From positions 62,001-126,000 of the forward strand of contig JAGPYM010000028.1 of the NCBI GenBank assembly GCA_020736575.1: 64,000 nucleotides of DNA, written 5' to 3'. Shown here in pieces: positions 1 through 10,948 of this stretch. The notes under the pieces are model-generated. The model made no database searches. It worked only from the letters and a program-made list of their open reading frames with translations, and was not told where the DNA came from. Each line of letters begins with the position of its first letter. The stretch's first letter is position 1. Origin of the DNA: Thelonectria olida. Its lineage: Eukaryota; Ascomycota; Sordariomycetes; Hypocreales; Nectriaceae. The position numbers and the translations under genes are program-made.

Positions 1-387
1 TGAAAACATGATTTGAGAACTGACTGCCTTTTCGTTGTATATGCTTGCTAAAACGTAATAAAAAAATGGCAGCATAGAAGAGGTGTTCAAGATTCATGAT
101 TCTAGAAAGATGACTGAGATAGTGATCAGTATTCTGGAGACTCATTTACTGGGAAATTCATTGCCCCTTTGCAATACATGATCCTATATCGTATATCAGT
201 AAGTCAAATCCGAACTTTATCTTTGACCTAAGGAACACCGTATCATAGCCTCTCTGTCAAACTAGCACGTTACTGACTCTCAAGATGGTCGGCAGAATGA
301 TGACAACGACGACTTTGAGAAGATCTGATAGGGAAAAAAATAACCAAATACCATTTAGGATTTTTTAGAGCTCTATTCCAACATGTT

Positions 388-870
388 TCAATTGGAGGGG
401 CCCCAGAATTCCGCAGAAGCTGTACCCTGAGCCTGAGCCTGATGAGCCTTTGCGTCGTTGTCGTCCTGACCATAGACTAAATCCGCACTACTAGCAAGGT
501 GACTGGACTCCACAGGATAGTCTTCGGTCATACAAAAAGAAGAAGGTGTATACATTGATTGCCCACATGAAGGAATTTGCTCTGACTCAATCAACTTTGG
601 GTCAAGGGGCTGACTGTGTAGTCTCGCGATAAAGTTTTCTAGAAGCTTGATATGTACTTCGCCTAGCGCGGCCAATTGTTGCTGCCATGACACAATGGTC
701 GTTGTGTTCGTGAACTCGGCTTTCAAGCATTGAAGCTCTCTCCTGAGTCGTTCATTTTCGATATATTCTTCTCGCCTACGTTCCTGTAGGCATCGTTTAA
801 AGAGCTCAGCTGGCGACGGAGTGGGGTTGTGGGAACCGCACGAGGTTTTAGGCGTTGCCGAGTCGTTCAT
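388..870 (-). CDS. Small coiled-coil protein, one-repeat form (copy 1)
   Basis: Single-exon ORF of 160 residues with a true ATG. Residues about 30-85 form a charged amphipathic helix (ENERLRREL, then WQQQLAALGEVHIKLLENFI), which predicts a coiled coil. The tail is Ser/Gln-rich with no signal peptide or membrane segment. A second copy lies at 43988-44464. Over 83 core residues (QERRREE to MYTPSS) I count 13 differences, all consistent with a functional protein rather than random drift. The 3' flank of both copies also matches (tcggcagaatgatgacaacg here, a similar string near 43893), so the duplicated block exceeds the CDS. No catalytic motif is visible, and function is unknown. The helix resembles one unit of the three-repeat protein encoded next door at 1608-2627, on the same strand. 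Confidence 0.75.
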   Translation of the reverse strand: MNDSATPKTSCGSHNPTPSPAELFKRCLQERRREEYIENERLRRELQCLKAEFTNTTTIVSWQQQLAALGEVHIKLLENFIARLHSQPLDPKLIESEQIPSCGQSMYTPSSFCMTEDYPVESSHLASSADLVYGQDDNDAKAHQAQAQGTASAEFWGPSN

Positions 871-1607
871 AGTGATTCAAATATAGAGAAAAAGATATCT
901 TGCGCGGACCTGTAGACTGGAATATTGAATGATGAAGGGTTTTAATGAGCTTTATGGTGGCGCTTTTAAATTTTCTTGAGTTGAGTGGAAAAAAACAGTT
1001 GCAAAAGGAGCTCGGTGGGTTTTAAGTTCGGTAATGTAGTAGTTGATACGAGAGCTGTCTGAGTTTGGATCTAATATTTAAGCTGATTTAGGCTGCGCAG
1101 AATATTCTATTTTCTGAGGAATAGTAATTGTATTCCACTAGTTTCCTAACTTCTTCGAATTTGGAGAGGGCGCTTTTGCCAGCAGATGGCTCGTGTTGAC
1201 GATGGAAGAGGATACAGCCCATGCCCGTGATCGGAGGTTTCAAACAACATTTGCGTTTACAATCAGGTACATTCATTCTATTCCATTATGTTCTAGACTG
1301 GCATCTTCAGTGGGTTGTGTTCGACACTCGTTTTGCTATTTCGGATCCTAGCTAGCAAGTCCTAAGTTGCAACCAGCTGATGTTCCACGACACACTGGTT
1401 GGTGATAATTATCAAACAATTCCACAAAAGCTGGACACTGAATAAACAAGTCCCGCATCCGTACACTTTCATTTGCTTCGGTCAACACTATACAAATAAT
1501 CCAGAAGAGAGGCGTCTTTGTATCGTCAGGCCATAGCGCATGAGCTCTTTTCGAATTGTATTCATGGCCCCCTGTACTTAAAAACCATGGCTGACTAAGT
1601 TCAAGCT
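871..1607. other. Intergenic, no gene supported
   Basis: This is the spacer between the two coiled-coil genes. The only open frames are short, lack ATG support or run antisense. The first 100 bases act as the 5' region of the 388-870 gene. Confidence 0.5.
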
Positions 1608-2627
1608 CTATTGCCGATGACTTATGGAGCTTCCCTGAACTCTATTCACCTGAATATTTGACTTTTGGATCTCCTCGCTGCTCCTGCAAGCTATGCATAG
1701 TAGCTGAGATGAATGAAAGCGGACCAAAGGTAAGACTCGTGTCAATCCATAATTGACCACGTGACTATAGTAACGATACTGAAAGCGGAGTTCCTCTACA
1801 CGGTGCTTCAAGTTGTTGATGTAACTGGGGATAGTATTCTTTGAATTCCCAATTTTTCCACCCTTGGGGAGGCATTCGTTGAAGCTGGTTTGGCATCCGC
1901 GAGAACCCCAATCCAGGTCTATGTGGTCGTCGTGGAGACCCTGCCTGACAATGGAGGTGTTGCTGTCAATGCTTTCAACCGTGGAAGTGAGAGAAACTGA
2001 CCTTTTTTGCCCTTGGAATGTGGGGTATTTGATTTCCTCGTTGAATCTTCTTATAACTGAGTAAAGACCATCGCAATGAAACTGTAACTGAGGCACTAGG
2101 TGCATGAGTACTTTGATGACTAGGTTTCTATCTTGAGCAAGGCAATGTCTTAACTTCCCATTTTCTCGAGTAAGCTCAATCACTAGCTGTTGAGTTGGAA
2201 TATTTGGCCTCCGCACCAAGCCATGGTCATAGCTAGAGCGTGGAGGATGCATGTCCGTTGCCATTGCGGCTGGTGTGAAACGAAAGCTGGTCTCCGGATC
2301 CCCCACCTCAGGTTTACGGCCACCAATGAGGCCACAGAGATGATCACTATGAAGCCGAATTAGCGGCGGTAGACGTATAAGTATGTCGTCGACTAATGAT
2401 TTGTAATAATGGCTTTCGTGCTGAAGTCTTCCATTCTCTTGGTTGAGCGTAATAACCCACTCGTATATAGAATTTTCAGTTTTTTCAGAGTTGTCACGGG
2501 TCAATATGGAATCAAAAGCTGTCGTAATACCACCGTGTAGCCATATATCATAGTCAACCTCTTGCGGTGAAGGTGGTCCTTCTTTCCACGGGGAGGTATC
2601 GGGACCAACTGGACAGCCTCTCTGCAT
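1608..2627 (-). CDS. Three-repeat coiled-coil protein, hypothetical
   Basis: Open frame of 339 residues from the first in-frame ATG. The frame extends further upstream but only with a TTG start, and a splice-acceptor-like CTTGTAG sits just before this ATG, so a 5' exon is possible. The protein contains three diverged copies of a roughly 45-residue helical unit, at about residues 55-105 (LNQENGRLQHESHYYKSLV..LPPLIRLH), 145-195 (LTRENGKLRHCL..LVPQLQFHCDGL) and 270-325 (VEELRFQYRYYSHVV..LPLVRFHSSQL). The shared pattern is L..EN.+L, a Tyr/Arg-rich turn, then L..L.PL..H...L. Linkers are Ser/Pro-rich. I see no catalytic residues, signal peptide or membrane span. It lies downstream of the one-repeat gene at 388-870 on the same strand. 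The role is unknown; a scaffold or oligomerisation role would be a guess. Confidence 0.65.
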   Translation of the reverse strand: MQRGCPVGPDTSPWKEGPPSPQEVDYDIWLHGGITTAFDSILTRDNSEKTENSIYEWVITLNQENGRLQHESHYYKSLVDDILIRLPPLIRLHSDHLCGLIGGRKPEVGDPETSFRFTPAAMATDMHPPRSSYDHGLVRRPNIPTQQLVIELTRENGKLRHCLAQDRNLVIKVLMHLVPQLQFHCDGLYSVIRRFNEEIKYPTFQGQKRSVSLTSTVESIDSNTSIVRQGLHDDHIDLDWGSRGCQTSFNECLPKGGKIGNSKNTIPSYINNLKHRVEELRFQYRYYSHVVNYGLTRVLPLVRFHSSQLLCIACRSSEEIQKSNIQVNRVQGSSISHRQ

Positions 2628-2693
2628 TTCGCTACAAGCAAGATTTTTGCAGATCTTGAATAGCAAAAAGAAAACAGTCAAAGGAGAAGACAA

Positions 2694-3648
2694 AATGTGG
2701 GACAGGTTAGTATTTAAATCATGTGAAGATGGCGCTGGTGGTCTAAACCGTAGAGTCGTGGACGCTCAATGTATGCCTCAATCAGGATGAATGAAGGTTG
2801 TCGATAATGGCCCAAGCAGAATATAAATGGACTCAACTTCGATCGAATTATGGCCTCGTTGATATTCAGCGTTAGTGATTTGATGATTTAACTGGTGATT
2901 TTGAAACGATAGTGTCTCTGTCGGGAGGAAGACAATCACATGGGCTGGGTTTTTCCCGCAACAGACTTTATGACGCCTCTTGTCTGAAGCATCGAAAATT
3001 AGTCCCTTGTACGAGATTTAATAGAAATTCTGGATGACCCTAAACCCGTTGCAAGCTAACTATTTCTTAAGCCATAATGTGTTTGAGAGATTTAGGCGAC
3101 TGTTTATACCTGCCCTACCTTGTATAGAAACGGTGGCTTATCCACAGATATCACTTAAGGGTCAATTGTGCTGGGAAGATAAAACAATCAAAATAATACT
3201 CATATATGGACGATATTGGAATATGGATCTTGTGTAGAACCTGATACGTGGACTTAAGTGTAGCAAATTCCTAAGATCTCAAACTCATCTTTGAGATTCA
3301 CCATATATGATGAGGCAAATCGTATATCTTATAGAAGTTATATAGAAGCTATACCAATTAGCTTTATCAGTTCTCGTGAAGCTCCACCGCCGAAGGTTCA
3401 GATCATAGTAGAATCTCAAGGCGGCCGCATCACTAGTAATTTAACGCCTTTACCATGAGTAAGGATAGAATTTCTAGCACAAACCTAGGAGGCGTATCAT
3501 GTAACATCAAACTAAATAAACGCATGAATGATCATGAGAACCTTCAGAGAAATTCATTTGAGAGAAATAGCAAAATATAGAACCACCAAATTCCTCGGGT
3601 GAACCAAGGGATGAACTTGACTAAAAGGTACCCACACTCTACCTAAAT
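2694..3648. other. Intergenic, AT-rich, no gene supported
   Basis: Sequence upstream of the three-repeat coiled-coil gene, running up to the transposase relic. I see stop-rich sequence in all frames and no RNA gene. Confidence 0.45.
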
Positions 3649-4690
3649 ATGACACCCAAACCGAGTGACCTAATCATTTCTAAAGCTCGCAGAATAGCCA
3701 TTAGGAAAAAAGGCAAATTTTTCGAAAGATCTTTTGTCTCATTCCTTTCGAAAATAGACTTCAGCTTTATAGAAATTTTACTTCGTCGGACGGCAGCCAG
3801 AGAACTCCATAGACGCTTTTCTCGCAAGTTTAGGTACCAACGAGCTAGATATGAAAATCAAGAGGTTATTTGTGAGTGGTTTGCATTTGTTCAGAGTATC
3901 AAGGAGAAGGACGGCACACTGGACGAGGATACCTATGTACAGCTTCGACGAGACTAGGTTTATTATAGGCATTATCTTCGTATGTATGGTGGTCGCTACC
4001 TCGGATGGCCATATTAAGGCCAAGTTGGCCTAGTCTGGCAACCGAGAGGGGGAAAAGGTGATCCAAGTAGTAAATGTCCAAGGCTGGGCTATCCCACCAT
4101 CCATTATACTGGGTGCCCAGTTCCACTTGACCAACTAGTACACGGAGAGCGGTCTCCCGATGTCTGCGTTATTACAGTAACTGATAATGGATGGACTATC
4201 AAGTACATACGGCCTATATTTGACCAAGAACTTCGACAAGCATACAGCACATCGCACAAAAAGGCACCTATCAGCTATTAATCCTCGACGGCCATGAGAG
4301 CCACCGGGCTACCGTATTCGAGCTCTACTGCGAAGAACATAGCATTACTACACTTTGTATGTCTTCGAATTCTTCCTATTACCTCTAGCCACCAGGTGTC
4401 CGGCGTTTGGGCTCACGAAAAATGCGTACTGTCGCCGGATCGATGGGCGAATGCGAGCACAAGTCACACACCTGAGCAAGATGGAGTTGGCGCGTTTCGC
4501 GAGGCGTTCTTTCCTTCTCTGACTAATAAAAGCATACAGAAGGGCTTTATAGGAGCTAGAACTGCACCGTATGATTCAAGAAGGGTTCTTGGAAAGGATA
4601 GAGCGGCAGTGGAAAATGGCGGTGAAAGCTTCAAGAGCAGATAGCAGGATGGATAGAAGAAGAATCAGATCTATAATTCGATATTCAGAA
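3649..4690 (+). mobile_element. Degenerate pogo/Tigger-type DDE transposase relic
   Basis: Successive frames on the plus strand carry recognisable blocks of a fungal pogo-superfamily transposase in the right order. They are a CENP-B-like region ending RARYENQEVICEWFAFVQS (about 3845-3900), the first catalytic Asp block YSFDETRF (about 3938) with VVATSDGHIKAKLA, the block TVTDNGWT (about 4170), the second catalytic block QLLILDGHESH (about 4270-4305) followed by ELYCEEHSITTLCM, and a C-terminal FREAFF-type block (about 4500). Several frameshifts and stops lie between them, so it cannot make transposase. I found no convincing terminal inverted repeats, so the true ends are unknown. The DDE blocks are different enough from the 13.5-14.5 kb element to be another family. 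Confidence 0.85.
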
Positions 4691-6519
4691 TCACCATATC
4701 AGGGCGGTCACAAATATGTAGAGAAAGTCTGGGTTGGATGCAAAATAAAGGTATAAGATGGCGATGTATTCAGGTTGGACAGGTGGGAGAGAACCCTGTC
4801 ATTTATAGACGGTATATCGGGCCCTATTGGTCCGACAAGAAAGAAACGTATATCAGATGAAAATTCTATCATTCCGTTATCCAATAACCTAAGGAATGCT
4901 TGCGTAAGCTCATTCCTTAGTGGACCAATGGTTGGTTAAAGATATTTCTTTTCCGAGGGCCAATACCTGTGGTAGAGCAACTCGCCTAGGTCGTAGAGGC
5001 TTGTACTAGACGGAAAGGCTATTTAGCTATATTGAATTGAATTAGAACATCCTTTTGGGTGGCAAAATTTTGTTAAGCCCTCGTCCATCTTAGGTAATAT
5101 GGTCTACACACAAACCATAGAGTGAGGGGACGTATTTAATGAGGTCCAGATCCATCGGATGCTCCAGGGACTCACAAGGAGAAAAAAATAAAATACAAAT
5201 AAAAGAAAGGCTTTCGATCCATCGAATCTAATTCAAGTTTCGTGGTGTTTCTAGATGGAAAACACGCTCATATTCAGTAAATGGCTAAGGAATGGACATT
5301 TTCGACGACCATCTCCTCAGGAAGTGGGCGTGGTAGATACCCCGATAGTCTCGGCATACGTTGCTGACCAATACCTATCCCAGGTGCCCTTTTATCTTCA
5401 CGTGTAGGGAAGCTGACTAGTGACCCGAAAATGCCAACTTCAAGTTTTCGTGCAGATGAAGACCTTGTGAGGTCGGGCATCTCTCAAATTGCGCTCGATG
5501 TGGACTGTGCTCGTTTGTTCTCCCCTGCCCAACCACCCTCTGCTTCCGCTCGCTGAGTTGCAATCAACAATCATTGTTGCATTTGACCTTCCTTTTTTTC
5601 CTTGGAGTACCCTGTGATACAGTCGCACTTGAGGCAATAGTATAGGTTGAGTGCGACTTCTATCACAGGCAGGTCGTCGGTAGACATGCCTTCAATCAGG
5701 CAGCGGCATCGGAGGCAGTGTATGGATAAAACTGTCGCCAAGGGCCCTGACATCGTTTCCGCGCTTCAGGAATAGGCCACCCCTTTTTGATAGCCAGAGA
5801 GGAACAAAGATGATTTTTCTTGTGGAAAACAGTCTGTCTGCCTTTCAGACAAACCTTAGGTATCACTGTTGTTGGTGGAGCGTGCGTCACAACTGAAAGC
5901 TTCGGAACACCGCCTTAACAATCAGAAAGTGCATGGGCAAACATCGAGCAAGTATCAGATTTTATACCTGGCATTAGAGTAGTGTACCCTCCGCATGAAA
6001 TGAATCGAATTGAAGTCTCTGTGCTGTGCCGCATATCAAGAGTACTTCTGCAACACGAAACGGCTGGTCGCCTTTAGGACCTGGAATTTGGTTTAATACC
6101 TGAACCTAGATCCATTTTTGCTTTTTGTCCGGATCAGGATCAATTTATTTTGATAAATCTGTCATCACAGAAAACTTCTGATTTTTGTTTTCCTCTCACC
6201 CGGTCGAAGATGTATCACTGGCCTTTTTGAGCACTTCCTTCGCTTTGGGATGTTCTTGACTAAAATTGTACGGAAAGACAGCCTATATAGTCTCACCTTA
6301 GGATTTGCTACGATAGGCTGTAGTTATGTGTCGCGGGAGACAACCCATTTTGGCTGAGCTGAATATCATATTGACATTGAGAGAATAATTATTTAAGCAC
6401 AAATGTCGACCACAAACCGATAACTCAAGTTGCAAACTCTGAGGCTATGCGCTGTGAAATTGCTCTCTTCAATTCCCGTCGCGCTGAGTATTGGCATTGA
6501 TATTTTGGGAACCGGCAAT
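4691..6519. other. Intergenic, no gene supported
   Basis: Between 5270 and 5890 both strands show medium-length open stretches (for example a Cys-rich one on the minus strand near 5580-5750), but none has a family motif, a consistent ATG or splice signals that join them. The rest is AT-rich. Confidence 0.4.
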
Positions 6520-7154
6520 ATGAACATCCGATCAGCACGAGGCGCTTCATTCTTTGAGCTGGAAGCACAGGTTTCCGAGAGTTCTGGTGAACATAAGTTG
6601 TTGCACTTTGAAGATCGTCCCTGTGCTGACTAAGTCTAGGTACCGAGTCTGGAGACTACCTCGGTGAGAGCACCGACTGTCTGACCGATACGAGTGATAG
6701 CACTGGTAGTCTCAATGAGTTTGTAGTCTCCGATTCGGAAGTGGAGGAGTCGCAAATGCCATCTTTGCCACAGACACCGACGAGACCCCAATCCACGCTT
6801 AGTGAGGTCTATAGCCAAATCAACAAGCGAAACAGACGCAGGACATCAGTTTCGATTGATGAATCTCCCTCACCGTGCTCAAGCTTTTCGCCACCACTCT
6901 TCTCGCGGTCGCTAGGAACAAACAACGGCTCATCAAATTTGTATCAAATTTCACTCCTGGGGCAATTGGGGGACGCCATTCTTACCATTGAAGCCTTGAA
7001 GAATGATATACAGAGAATCAAAGTAGACACAGAGCAGCTCATCGATACCAAAGGTGGAAAGTGCAACTGTTTGTGTCATGTCTCAAAGTCTACGACTAAT
7101 GCGTTGTCACATTCTTCGGCAATTGTTGGGAGGACGAGCCCAATTCAGTTTTAA
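6520..7154 (+). CDS. Two-exon hypothetical protein with Cys-rich C-terminal motif
   Basis: My model is exon 1 at 6520-6586, an intron at 6587-6639 (53 nt, GTGAAC donor, CTGAC branch, CTAG acceptor) and exon 2 at 6640-7154. Splicing inside a Gly codon joins the frames exactly and gives 193 residues. The product is acidic and Ser/Thr-rich in the first half, basic around NKRNRRRTS (near residue 85), then has a predicted helix (GQLGDAILTIEALKNDIQRI). It ends with a compact KCNCLCH motif that could bind metal. There is no signal peptide or membrane helix, and I do not recognise the family. The start could lie further upstream, because the frame is open with only a TTG before this ATG. The clean phase-matched intron is the main reason to believe it. 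Confidence 0.5.
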
Positions 7155-8053
7155 AGACAAGTGGATATTATCTCAATTTACATAGTCCTAATTGAAGTTC
7201 ATCATTTGTGGCGAGACTTTCTATGGCATCATCCATTACTCTCTGTTGAGCCTATACGGACATCTTGTAAGTGAAGTGGCATGCGCGTAAAGGTCGCAAA
7301 CGAGGCGCTTGTAAGGATCACGACTTTCCAAATACGTCAGTTCTAATTGGGAACGTGGAAACTAACCATTGCCCGGGTCGTCATGAAGCTTCCAAGCTCG
7401 TCGGTTGTGAGCCGACGATGTGGTTTGCGAAATGCAAACCAAACAAGTCAACTCACTACACCGAGTCATTCTAAAATACCGCAGTAGTATTTTAAGACGA
7501 GTTCCATCTTTTTCTCCCGTTCGTATTCGTGGCCTAGTTATCTTGCATTAAATGATCTAGAAAAATCTTGCATCTGCGCTCTCGTCTCTCAGTATTTCTG
7601 AAGGGTTCAGTGAGTTCTTTGAATAAATTATAAGAATACCGAACTGACCAGAGTATTCAGATTTAAGTCGATGGTGAGGAAAGATCGAAAAGTCTAAACA
7701 GAATAAGGTATCGGATGTCCGCCTGGGCCATGTTTGAAAGGTCGGACATATATCATGGGCTTAGCTCTCGCGAAATGCTAACAGTTTAGCGGTTCTCTTT
7801 ATAGTTTTAGATATTTATAGTTTGTAGATACAGCTGCTTCAAATCTGATAATACTGTTAGAAAGATTACATCATTAACTAGAAACCTTCTAATTCAATAG
7901 CCTCAGAGCAGATTTATCTCCAAGTGTTGTCTTTTGGGACTCGACTACCTCAAAATTCGACCTAAATGCCGAGGGTCTATGATCTATTACTTCACGTATG
8001 ATCTTGTTACGAATATCGAGGAAATAATCAATTGCACCGATGGGCAAAGAGGA
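7155..8053. other. Intergenic, no gene supported
   Basis: AT-rich sequence up to the LINE target site. Only short frames without motifs are present. Confidence 0.45.
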
Positions 8054-8067
8054 AAACAGACAAAGCA
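8054..8067. repeat. LINE target-site duplication, left copy
   Basis: The 14 bases AAACAGACAAAGCA are repeated exactly at 10528-10541, on the far side of the LINE. The copy is followed directly by the short (GGTTCA) repeats of the element's 3' tail. Confidence 0.85.
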
Positions 8068-10527
8068 GGGTTCAGGTTCAGGTTCTATTCCTACTCGGTT
8101 TTAGCCGCCATTTCTCGGCAGCCATGCCCGGTAAGCGGGGTTTGGCCGACGGCCGAAGCGCTCCGAATGTTTATCCGTTACGCCCCACTTCGCCAACGCC
8201 ATTTGGCGTTTGACCAGCTGTCTCCAAACTTCCCACTTTTCCTCCTAAACCTCTATCTACAACAACGGGCTGCCAACCACTGTAGATCGCGGTTCTAAAT
8301 ACTAATGTACACATGCTTTTAGGCTCCTATAAGGCGAGGTATACGCCTCGTGTATGGGTCCTTCTACCTACAGTCTCCCCCCAGCGCTCGGCTTCGTCTG
8401 GTTACGGACTGATCCTGAATTGCCCAAGGATCTGGGTTTGTTCCATGAACTTGACGACCTTTGCTGCTACTTTGCGCTCGCTCAGCAGTGTCCGGAGATT
8501 TTGACGTCCTGGAAATTGGCCTAGTTCCTGATTTCGAAGTGCGGTGTGCTTCCTGCATTGAAGTAGGGTGTGGGCTACTGTCTGCCGCCCTTCGCCGCAG
8601 TTGCATCTCGGATCGGTGACCCCTGGCACTCTTCGTTTGAAGAGAAAGTCGTTCATCCCAATCTTTTCCGTCCGGAGTTGGATGTAAATGGCGCTCTGCC
8701 TCTTGCTGAAGTGCTTGTGTGGGTGTAGTACTTTTGGCGTTGGCTCCGGTGTGTGCCTGAAGGTTGTCCGGCCCCTGGTTTCCTGTCGCCACTGCGTTTT
8801 CCATCTGTCGTTGACAACTCTGCGCGACCACATTTTTAATGTGGACTTCAAGGAATACAGTACCGGGGGTTGCTGTGCCCTTAGTCCTGGCGGTCCTCTC
8901 TGTCTCCATCCCGTGGCTTCTTTGGCCGCTCCATCGGCCGCTTCGTTGCCGTAAATCCCCTTGTGGGCTGGGATCCATCGGATCTCAACGGTCAAGCCTT
9001 GTGTTTGTAGTTCCTGTATTCGCTTCGTTATGTCTTGGAGAAGGTATGACCCCGATTTGCCCCTGGGCCTCGCCGCCGACCTGATAGCTGCTTGGTTGTC
9101 TGTGTAGATCAAGATTTTCTTTCTGATATTGCCTTGGCTTCTGTCTTCCTGGGCGATCTGGAGAGCTAGGGAGATCCCTTGGAGTTCGCCGGCGTACACT
9201 GTCGATACGGTGTCGTCGCCCATGTAGGCGCTCCTGCTTTGACTGGTCGTCGTGCACACTGCCGCAGCGCCCACGTGTCCGTTGATGCCACTTCCATCCG
9301 TGTATATGTGTATAGCGTTTGGCTCATTGCCGATGCCGTACTGGTGTCTCGCTTGTGCTTTCTCGACGCTCTCTTCGATGAACGTTTTTGGGCCTCTCCA
9401 CCATGGTGGGACGACGTGTGGGGTGACTACTTCCATTTTCTCCATCTCGAACCCTTGTTCGTCCTGTATGGCTTTCTGTATTGCTCTGCGTGGGCTCATT
9501 TTTGTCTTTCCTCCTCTCAGACCATCTGCACTGTGCTGGGATTCTTGTCCCCCAAAGCCGATTCTTCCCAGACAGTCCGCGTTATGCTTCCAGATTTGAT
9601 GTTCGATGGGCAGAAGATGTGTTTCGACGTCCAGGGCGGGGGCTGACGTGGCTTTGAAGGCACCAGAAATCGCCCTGGCTGCCCGTGCCTGCAGACTTTG
9701 CAGTTGTGCCAGTGTCTTGTTTGTGTACGGCATGTTTCGCGTTCTCCAGTTTGAGTTTGACCACGCAGAGCATGCATATACGATCTGTGGCACCACCACC
9801 CCTCGGTAGATCTTCCTCATGTCTTGGAGGGTAAGGCCCCAGGTTGAGCTACCCAGGCTACTTAGGGCTGAGATTGTTTTCGTCGCCTTCCTCCGTATTT
9901 CGTCTACGTGGGGCTTCCACTGCAGCGCAGAATCCATGATGAGTCCTAGATATTTGCAGGTCGGCTTTGCCGGGATCTCGCCCCATGCCGTTTGCAGTGG
10001 GTGTTGAATATCTATTCTCGTGCGTGCCCTGGTGAAGTGTATGAGTTGGAATTTGCTGGGTGAGAAGACTGACGCATGGGTTTTCGCCCACTGCTCGGCT
10101 ATTTGGAGTGCTCCTTGAAGTTTGTTGCATGTTTCCGTCGTCGTACCTCCCCATGTGAGGATCGCCACGTCGTCAATGAACCCAGTAGAGGTGGTGTCCT
10201 CTGCTTGATTGCAGCTCTCGATGAGATCTGCGTTGTAGAAAATGTAGAGGATTGGTGAGAGCGGCGAGCCTTGTACTGTCCCGGTCGAGATTCTGTGTCG
10301 CTCGGTTCTGAATCCATCGATCGAGATCCTGGTGTGTCGGTCTTCAAGAAGACTCGATATCCACCGAACAGTCTTCTCATCAATTTTCCTCTTCCGTAGG
10401 TTGTGCATGAGCCGCTTGTGTGATACGTTGTCGAAGGCACCGGAGACGTCGAGTAATAGCAAGCTGGCTACCTGGCCTCGGCCAATGTTCCACGCCTCAT
10501 AGATCTTATCGATGATGTGATGCACGG
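8068..10527 (-). mobile_element. 5'-truncated Tad/I-type LINE (non-LTR retrotransposon), young insertion
   Basis: The element is bounded by an exact 14-bp duplication. Its 3' end, at low coordinates, is a tail of three GGTTCA/T units, preceded by a GC-rich 3' UTR of about 330 bases. The coding part has no stop or frameshift. Its 5' end falls inside the RT domain just before motif A, so the endonuclease, ORF1 and RT motifs 0-2 are missing. Such 5' truncation with a target-site duplication is the normal outcome of incomplete target-primed reverse transcription. The other LINE pieces in the window are heavily mutated, so this copy is comparatively recent. It cannot move by itself. Confidence 0.9.
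8402..10525 (-). CDS. LINE ORF2 fragment: reverse transcriptase, RNase H and C-terminal zinc knuckle
   Basis: The frame stays open for about 707 codons inside the element. It runs from RT motif A (LLLLDVSGAFDNVSHKRLM), through motif B (TGTVQGSPLSPILYIFYNAD) and the catalytic motif C (GFIDDVAIL), to the thumb region. Next comes an RNase H domain with all four acidic positions: IYTDGSG, YAGELQGI, IYTDNQAA and GNEAADGAAKEA. The protein ends with a CxCx7HxxxxC knuckle (CNCGEGRQTVAHTLLQCRKH) of the kind seen at the end of fungal Tad-like ORF2. The apparent ATG-like start at 10546 lies in host flank beyond the target-site duplication, so there is no genuine start codon. The family would cut target DNA and reverse-transcribe its own RNA, but here the endonuclease is lost. 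Confidence 0.9.
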   Translation of the reverse strand: MHHIIDKIYEAWNIGRGQVASLLLLDVSGAFDNVSHKRLMHNLRKRKIDEKTVRWISSLLEDRHTRISIDGFRTERHRISTGTVQGSPLSPILYIFYNADLIESCNQAEDTTSTGFIDDVAILTWGGTTTETCNKLQGALQIAEQWAKTHASVFSPSKFQLIHFTRARTRIDIQHPLQTAWGEIPAKPTCKYLGLIMDSALQWKPHVDEIRRKATKTISALSSLGSSTWGLTLQDMRKIYRGVVVPQIVYACSAWSNSNWRTRNMPYTNKTLAQLQSLQARAARAISGAFKATSAPALDVETHLLPIEHQIWKHNADCLGRIGFGGQESQHSADGLRGGKTKMSPRRAIQKAIQDEQGFEMEKMEVVTPHVVPPWWRGPKTFIEESVEKAQARHQYGIGNEPNAIHIYTDGSGINGHVGAAAVCTTTSQSRSAYMGDDTVSTVYAGELQGISLALQIAQEDRSQGNIRKKILIYTDNQAAIRSAARPRGKSGSYLLQDITKRIQELQTQGLTVEIRWIPAHKGIYGNEAADGAAKEATGWRQRGPPGLRAQQPPVLYSLKSTLKMWSRRVVNDRWKTQWRQETRGRTTFRHTPEPTPKVLHPHKHFSKRQSAIYIQLRTEKIGMNDFLFKRRVPGVTDPRCNCGEGRQTVAHTLLQCRKHTALRNQELGQFPGRQNLRTLLSERKVAAKVVKFMEQTQILGQFRISP

Positions 10528-10541
10528 AAACAGACAAAGCA
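10528..10541. repeat. LINE target-site duplication, right copy
   Basis: Exact repeat of 8054-8067. It marks the 5' truncation point of the LINE and shows that the open frame continuing to 10546 enters flanking DNA. Confidence 0.85.
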
Positions 10542-10948
10542 CCCACGACTCTTGATGAAGCTTCCCTGTTTACTAGGTCACATGACTAGGCTCCGTCCAG
10601 GAAGAAACTAGAGCTTGATGTAGCCCATTCGTTCATGTGTTCTTACATAATCAGAGCTCAACAAATAGAAAAAGGTTTTTCTCGATAATAAATGCAAAAA
10701 GAGGCAAACAATCCTTGACGCGCTTCCTTCATCAACTTCCCCTCTGCTTAATAGAATCGTGATTAAACATTTCGAGAGGCATGATGTCTCGGCAACATCC
10801 TGACGCTATCGCATTGTGTGGCGAAGTAAATGTCTGGTGTTCCCACAGAATTTCGGTTTAACGATGTATGCATCTCACTACATAAGGGATGAACAAAGGC
10901 ATGATTTTACTCACAACGGACGGGTGGCGTTTCCGCCTGTATTTTCTC

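Noticed and set aside
8364..10440. Many long ORFs overlapping the LINE on both strands (for example 8364-8978 minus, 9179-9646 plus).
   Set aside because: They are shadows of the RT-RNase H frame. Their proteins show no motif, and their length follows from the GC-rich coding sequence.
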